Part shown: positions 6,171 to 9,836 of the stretch, in pieces | Layout: each line of letters begins with the position of its first letter | How positions within the stretch are numbered: position 1 is the stretch's first letter | DNA from: Ga0074130 sp035565355 | GTDB lineage: Bacteria; Pseudomonadota; Gammaproteobacteria; Burkholderiales; Rhodocyclaceae | DNA: 9,836 nucleotides | Direction of reading: 5' to 3' | Assembly (NCBI GenBank): GCA_035565355.1 | Contig: DATMSM010000011.1 | Span: forward strand, 1-9,836 | Translations under genes and position numbers: made by a program | The notes under the pieces: model-generated | What the model was told of the DNA's origin: nothing | Databases searched by the model: none | The model's input: only the letters and a program-made list of their open reading frames with translations

Positions 6171-7301
6171 TCAGGCCCGTTGCGGCGGGCGGTGCGGTTG
6201 TGCCTGGTATTCGGCCGAACCCATTTCCCTCAGACGACTGGAGGTACGGTGAAATTCCTCGGCGTGGACGCCGCTCACATAAAGCTCCTCAGCCGCGCAA
6301 TCGGCAGCGATCACCAGCTTGACGCCAGCATCGTAGAGGATATCGATCAGCCAGGTGAAGCGACGCGCCTCGGATGCGTGCCCCGCCGACATGCGCGGGA
6401 CGCCGGTCAGGAACAGAGTGTGGAACTGGCGCGCCAGCTCCAGGTAGTCGGCCTGCCCGCGTGGTTCACCGCACAAGGCCTGGAAATCGCACCAAATGGC
6501 GCCAGCGGCACGCCGCACCACCAGCAGCTCGCGGCCGTTCAGATACACCGACTCATCATTGCCGACACCCGCGGCGATCTTGCTGAAGGCCTGCTGTATT
6601 TCGTACCAGACGCCTTCGTCGGCATCGACGTAGTAGCTCTCGGTGCGCGCCAGCACGCGATTGCGATAATCAATGCCGGCATCGATCTCAATGACATCGA
6701 GCCGGCTTTCCAGCAATGCGATCACGGACAGGAACTGGTCACGATGCAAGCCATCGGGATAAAGCCGATCCGGCGGGTAGTTGGAGGTGATGCAGAACAC
6801 CACCCCCTCGTCGAACAGGGCCTGCATCAGGCGGCCCAGGATCATCGCGTCGGCAATGTCGCTGACATGGAACTCGTCGAAGCACATAAGCCGGGTCTTC
6901 TCGGCGATATCATGCGCGACGCTGGCCAGCGGATCAGCCTGTCCCTGGCCACGCCGCTGATTGAGCGCGGCATGCACTTCCTGCATAAAGGCATGGAAAT
7001 GCACGCGCCGCTTCTTCGTATAGGGCACCGCGTCAAAGAAGCAGTTCATCAGAAAACTCTTGCCGCGCCCTACGCCGCCCCAGATCCATACGCCGCGTGG
7101 CAGTTCGGGGCTGAGCAGGAAGCGATGCAGGGCCGTGCGGCGTGCCGCCTTGAACTCCAGCAGCGCCTCATAGAAGTCCTGCAGGCGATCGGCAGCCGCA
7201 TTCTGGGCGGCGTCCGGCGTGATGCCACGCTGCCTCGCCTCATCGGCGAAACGTTCGAGCATGCCCTTCTCGGGCACGTTGAGGATCAGGTGGGCGTCCA
7301 T
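6171..7301 (-). CDS. zapE: ZapE, AFG1-like cell-division ATPase
   Basis: This 376-aa P-loop ATPase matches E. coli ZapE in length (375). ZapE associates with the FtsZ ring and destabilises FtsZ bundles at constriction; the eukaryotic relative AFG1/LACE1 acts in mitochondrial protein quality control. Visible motifs are Walker A GGVGRGKS (75-82), then the family segment RVHFHAFMQEVH (99-110), Walker B RLMCFDEFHVSD (D142, E143), sensor-1 region ITSNYPPDRLYPDGL (S173, N174), and the C-terminal TSSRLREM. No membrane segment or signal peptide is present. The start at 7301 is the first possible in frame, because TGA lies two codons upstream (7305-7307); its Shine-Dalgarno is weak. It lies 87 bp downstream of lpd on the same strand, a neighbourhood I recall from Betaproteobacteria, and is probably read from the 2-oxoglutarate dehydrogenase operon at least in part. 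Confidence 0.95.
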   Translation of the reverse strand: MDAHLILNVPEKGMLERFADEARQRGITPDAAQNAAADRLQDFYEALLEFKAARRTALHRFLLSPELPRGVWIWGGVGRGKSFLMNCFFDAVPYTKKRRVHFHAFMQEVHAALNQRRGQGQADPLASVAHDIAEKTRLMCFDEFHVSDIADAMILGRLMQALFDEGVVFCITSNYPPDRLYPDGLHRDQFLSVIALLESRLDVIEIDAGIDYRNRVLARTESYYVDADEGVWYEIQQAFSKIAAGVGNDESVYLNGRELLVVRRAAGAIWCDFQALCGEPRGQADYLELARQFHTLFLTGVPRMSAGHASEARRFTWLIDILYDAGVKLVIAADCAAEELYVSGVHAEEFHRTSSRLREMGSAEYQAQPHRPPQRA

Positions 7302-7341
7302 TGCTCAGCGGCAGGAACTAGCGGCCCAGCGGGTACTCAGC

Positions 7342-7358
7342 ATGCGCCGCCGGCGCAT
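7342..7358. repeat. GC-rich hairpin between lpd and zapE
   Basis: ATGCGCCG-C-CGGCGCAT is a perfect 8-bp inverted repeat around one base, which would fold as a roughly 7-bp stem with a 3-nt loop in the lpd-zapE message. No T-run follows on either strand, so it is not a normal intrinsic terminator. A role as a processing or stability hairpin that lowers zapE expression relative to lpd is inference. Confidence 0.4.
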
Positions 7359-7388
7359 TGATTTCCCCCGGCCCCTAGCCTCCAATCC

Positions 7389-8822
7389 CTAGAAATGCAG
7401 TGCGCGCTTGTCGATAGCCAGGGCTGCCTCATGCACCGCTTCCGAGAGAGTCGGATGGGCGTGGCAAATACGGGCAATATCCTCGGACGAAGCGCCGAAC
7501 TCCATGGCGACTACCGCCTCGGCGATCAGCTCCGAGGCATTGGTGCCGAATACATGCATGCCCAGAATCCGGTCGGTGCTGGCGCAAGCCAACATCTTGA
7601 CGAAGCCCGTGGTGTCGCCCTGCCCCAACGCACGGCCGTTGGCCAGGAAGGGAATCTGCCCGACCTTGTATTCGGTGCCCTCGTTCTTGAGTTGCTGTTC
7701 GGTCTTGCCGACCCAGGCAATTTCGGGATGCGTATAGATCACCCAGGGGATGGTGTTCATATCCACATGACCGGCCTGGCCCGCCATCAATTCAGCCACC
7801 ATCACGCCTTCTTCCATGCCCTTGTGCGCCAGCATGGGGCCGCGCACCACATCGCCGACCGCCCACACATTGTCGAGATTGCTGCGGCATTGCGCATCCA
7901 CATCAATGCGGCCGCGCTCATCGAGCTGCAGCCCGACCGCTTCTGCGCCTAGACCGGCCGTATTCGGCGAACGGCCGACGGAGACGATCAGCCGATCGAC
8001 TTCCAGCGTCCGGCTCTCTTCCGCAGTCTCGTAGGTGATGCGCACACCGGCATCGCTGGTGCTCACCTCGCCTATCTTCACGCCGAGCTGGATGTTCAGC
8101 CCCTGGCTGGCGGTAAATACCTTCCAGGCCTCCTTGGCCACAGCCTGATCAGCGGCGGCGAGGAAGTCCGGCGCGGCTTCGAGGATGGTGACCTCAGCGC
8201 CCAGGCGCTTCCACACCGAACCCAGCTCCAGGCCGATGACACCCGCACCAATGATGCCGAGCTGTTTGGGCACGCTTTCGAAACTAAGTGCCCCGATGTT
8301 GTCGCAGACGATGCGGTTATCCACCGGCACGTCATCGAGATGGCGGGCGCTGGAGCCCGTGGCGACGACGACATGCGTGGCCGCGACTCGCTCCTCATCA
8401 TCCTTGCCCTTCACCTCGACCACCCACTTGTCGCCCTCGCGACCGACAAAGCGGCCGTGCCCGGACAGCAGCGTCACCTTGTTTTTCTTGAACAGGCTGC
8501 GTATGCCGGTGGTCAGTTGAGTAACGATATTGTCCTTGCGGCGCAACATGGTCGCCACATCCATGCTTACGTTCTCCGCGCCTATGCCGTGCATGCGGAA
8601 GGAATGGTTGGCCTGCTCGAACAGCTCGGAAGATTGCAGCAAGGCTTTGGAAGGAATGCAACCGACATTCAGGCAGGTGCCGCCGAGGCGCACCTGGCCC
8701 TTGGGGTCGGCATAGGATTCGGACTCGATGCAGGCCGACTTCAGGCCCAGTTGCGCGGCGCGGATAGCCGCCACATAGCCGGCCGGGCCGGCGCCGATGA
8801 CGACGACGTCGAATTCTTTCAT
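7389..8822 (-). CDS. lpd: Dihydrolipoyl dehydrogenase (E3)
   Basis: E3 reoxidises the dihydrolipoyl arms of 2-oxo acid dehydrogenase complexes and passes electrons through FAD to NAD+. The 477 residues match the family. The FAD-binding GAGPAG (10-15) is followed by the redox-active disulfide motif GGTCLNVGC (C50 and C55). The NAD-binding Rossmann motif GAGVIG is at 192-197. A second FAD contact is AVGDVVRGPMLAHKGMEEG. The C-terminal interface segment HPTLSEAVHEAA supplies the catalytic His456-Glu461 pair. The ATG at 8822 has GGGAG (8830-8834) 7 nt upstream. It lies 15 bp after sucB, so the two are clearly co-transcribed and this E3 most likely serves the 2-oxoglutarate complex, although E3 is often shared with pyruvate dehydrogenase and glycine cleavage. 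All key residues are intact. Confidence 0.97.
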   Translation of the reverse strand: MKEFDVVVIGAGPAGYVAAIRAAQLGLKSACIESESYADPKGQVRLGGTCLNVGCIPSKALLQSSELFEQANHSFRMHGIGAENVSMDVATMLRRKDNIVTQLTTGIRSLFKKNKVTLLSGHGRFVGREGDKWVVEVKGKDDEERVAATHVVVATGSSARHLDDVPVDNRIVCDNIGALSFESVPKQLGIIGAGVIGLELGSVWKRLGAEVTILEAAPDFLAAADQAVAKEAWKVFTASQGLNIQLGVKIGEVSTSDAGVRITYETAEESRTLEVDRLIVSVGRSPNTAGLGAEAVGLQLDERGRIDVDAQCRSNLDNVWAVGDVVRGPMLAHKGMEEGVMVAELMAGQAGHVDMNTIPWVIYTHPEIAWVGKTEQQLKNEGTEYKVGQIPFLANGRALGQGDTTGFVKMLACASTDRILGMHVFGTNASELIAEAVVAMEFGASSEDIARICHAHPTLSEAVHEAALAIDKRALHF

Positions 8823-8829
8823 GGCTGTT

Positions 8830-8834
8830 CTCCC
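8830..8834 (-). promoter_or_regulatory. Shine-Dalgarno of lpd within the sucB-lpd gap
   Basis: On the minus strand this reads GGGAG, 7 nt before the lpd ATG at 8822. It fills most of the 15-bp gap after the sucB stop, leaving no room for a promoter, so lpd must be read from the sucB transcript. Confidence 0.6.
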
Positions 8835-8837
8835 GCC

Positions 8838-9836
8838 TTATAGATCAAGCAGCAAGCGAGCAGGATCTTCCAGCGCTTCCTTGATGGTCACCAGGCCCAG
8901 CACCGCCTCGCGACCGTCGATGATGCGATGGTCGTAGGACAGCGCCAGGTAGTTGATCGGGCGGATCACGATCTGGCCGTTTTCCACCACCGGCCTGTCC
9001 TTGGTCGCATGAATACCGAGGATGGCCGATTGCGGCGGATTGATGATGGGCGTAGACAGCATGGAGCCGAATACGCCGCCATTGGAGATGGAGAAAGTAC
9101 CGCCGCTCAGCTCTTCCATGGACAGCTTGCCGTCCATGGCCTTCTTGCCGAATTCGGCGATCTTCTTTTCGATCTGGGCCAGGCTCATCTGGTCCGCATC
9201 ACGCAGGATGGGCACAACCAGGCCACGCGGAGTGCCGACGGCAATGCCGATATCGAAATAACCGTGGTAGACAATGTCGCTGCCGTCCACCGAGGCATTG
9301 ATGACCGGGTACTTCTTCAGGGCTGCCACCACCGCCTTGACGAAGAAGGACATGAAACCGAGCTTGACGCCGTGTTCCTTTTCGAACTTGTCGCGATACT
9401 TGGTGCGCAGCTCTATGATCGGCCCCATATTCACCTCGTTGAAGGTGGTCAGGATGGCGTTCTGTTGCTGGGACTGGAGCAGGCGCTCGGCGACGCGGGC
9501 ACGTAAGCGTGACATGGGCACGCGCTGCTCCGGACGGCCGGCAAGGGTGGCCTCGACACTAATGGCGGGTGGCTGTGGTAACGATGGGCGAGGCGCAGCC
9601 GCCGGTGTAGATGCCGGCGTGGCCGGAACAGCCACCGGCTTGCTCATGTTCTGCACATCGGCCTTGGTCACGCGGCCGCCACGGCCGCTGCCCTCAATCT
9701 GCGACGCATCGACGCCGGCTTCTGCCAGCATCTTGCGCGCCGCCGGCATGTCGACCGGCGGCATGTCCGCCCGTGCAACGATACGCCCCGACAGCCCGCG
9801 CAGGATCAGGTCGGCGGGCTGATCGACGAAATGGGG
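8838..9836 (-). CDS. sucB: 2-oxoglutarate dehydrogenase E2 (partial, N-terminus cut by window edge)
   Basis: Dihydrolipoyl succinyltransferase forms the core of the 2-oxoglutarate dehydrogenase complex and moves the succinyl group from lipoate to CoA in the TCA cycle. 332 residues are visible and the frame is open to the right edge, so the N-terminal lipoyl domain (roughly 80-100 residues) is outside the window; the ATG at 9764 is internal. In order, there is an E3-binding domain (PAARKMLAEAGVDASQIEG, then GRGGRVTKADV), a Pro/Ala-rich hinge, and the catalytic domain from RVPMSRLRARVAERLL onward. TTFNEVNM and the active site SYDHRIIDGREAV (catalytic His and Asp) identify the succinyltransferase rather than acetyltransferase type, and the C-terminus PARLLLDL resembles that of E. 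coli SucB. It is followed by lpd 15 bp later; sucA is expected just outside. Odd: the residues before the E3-binding domain are not a typical Ala/Pro hinge. Confidence 0.95.
   Translation of the reverse strand, partial: PHFVDQPADLILRGLSGRIVARADMPPVDMPAARKMLAEAGVDASQIEGSGRGGRVTKADVQNMSKPVAVPATPASTPAAAPRPSLPQPPAISVEATLAGRPEQRVPMSRLRARVAERLLQSQQQNAILTTFNEVNMGPIIELRTKYRDKFEKEHGVKLGFMSFFVKAVVAALKKYPVINASVDGSDIVYHGYFDIGIAVGTPRGLVVPILRDADQMSLAQIEKKIAEFGKKAMDGKLSMEELSGGTFSISNGGVFGSMLSTPIINPPQSAILGIHATKDRPVVENGQIVIRPINYLALSYDHRIIDGREAVLGLVTIKEALEDPARLLLDL

Noticed and set aside
7342..7358. Intrinsic terminator between lpd and zapE
   Set aside because: The stem is good but no run of Ts follows on either strand, so it does not meet the usual criteria.
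6117..7361. A 414-codon open frame on the plus strand opposite zapE, longer than zapE itself
   Set aside because: The minus strand encodes a full-length ZapE with intact Walker motifs. The plus-strand product has no recognisable motif and is the usual GC-driven antisense frame.
8838..9764. A complete short E2-like protein starting at the ATG at 9764
   Set aside because: The frame stays open through to the window edge, and an E2 enzyme needs an N-terminal lipoyl domain, so this ATG is internal.
1..9836. Mobile element, CRISPR array, phage or anti-phage defence genes
   Set aside because: No direct-repeat arrays, transposase or integrase motifs, att-like duplications or toxin-antitoxin pairs are seen. 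All larger genes are housekeeping or signalling families with uniform composition.

Overview
The window is GC-rich and densely coded. Its content is typical of a Beta- or Gammaproteobacterium. The sucB-lpd-zapE order fits what I recall for many Betaproteobacteria, and the MutS N-terminus, the SlyD-like FKBP and the short COG1573-type glycosylase all read as proteobacterial. I see no tRNA, rRNA, CRISPR array, transposase or integrase, and no compositional break. It looks like an ordinary chromosomal housekeeping segment rather than an accessory island.

Layout from left to right. (1) A 25-residue single-pass membrane protein (14-91, minus) has a perfect Shine-Dalgarno and follows a 95-bp gap holding an inverted repeat. 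(2) A soluble PAS-GAF-GGDEF diguanylate cyclase (187-1563, minus) is divergent from (3) full-length mutS (1702-4296, plus); the 138-bp gap between them must hold both promoters. (4) A uracil-DNA glycosylase-family protein (4324-4971, minus) converges on mutS with 27 bp between them. (5) A strong intrinsic terminator (5017-5041) closes a two-gene peroxiredoxin-slyD unit (6011 down to 5059, minus), whose genes overlap by 46 bp. (6) Upstream of that, on the same strand, the 2-oxoglutarate dehydrogenase segment runs sucB (cut by the right edge), lpd (15 bp later) and zapE (87 bp later).

Functional themes. Mismatch repair (MutS) sits beside a probable base-excision glycosylase. The peroxiredoxin and SlyD pair combines peroxide defence with a metal-binding proline isomerase and chaperone. 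sucB and lpd encode E2 and E3 of the 2-oxoglutarate dehydrogenase complex, with sucA expected just beyond the right edge. zapE, an AFG1-like ATPase linked to cell division, probably shares part of that transcript. The cyclase would feed the c-di-GMP pool under cytosolic PAS/GAF sensing.

I found no convincing new multi-gene system. The points most worth a second look are the small membrane ORF, the peroxiredoxin without a canonical resolving cysteine, its overlap with slyD, two small hairpins or palindromes (4989-5004 and 7342-7358), and an unusual segment before the E3-binding domain of SucB.
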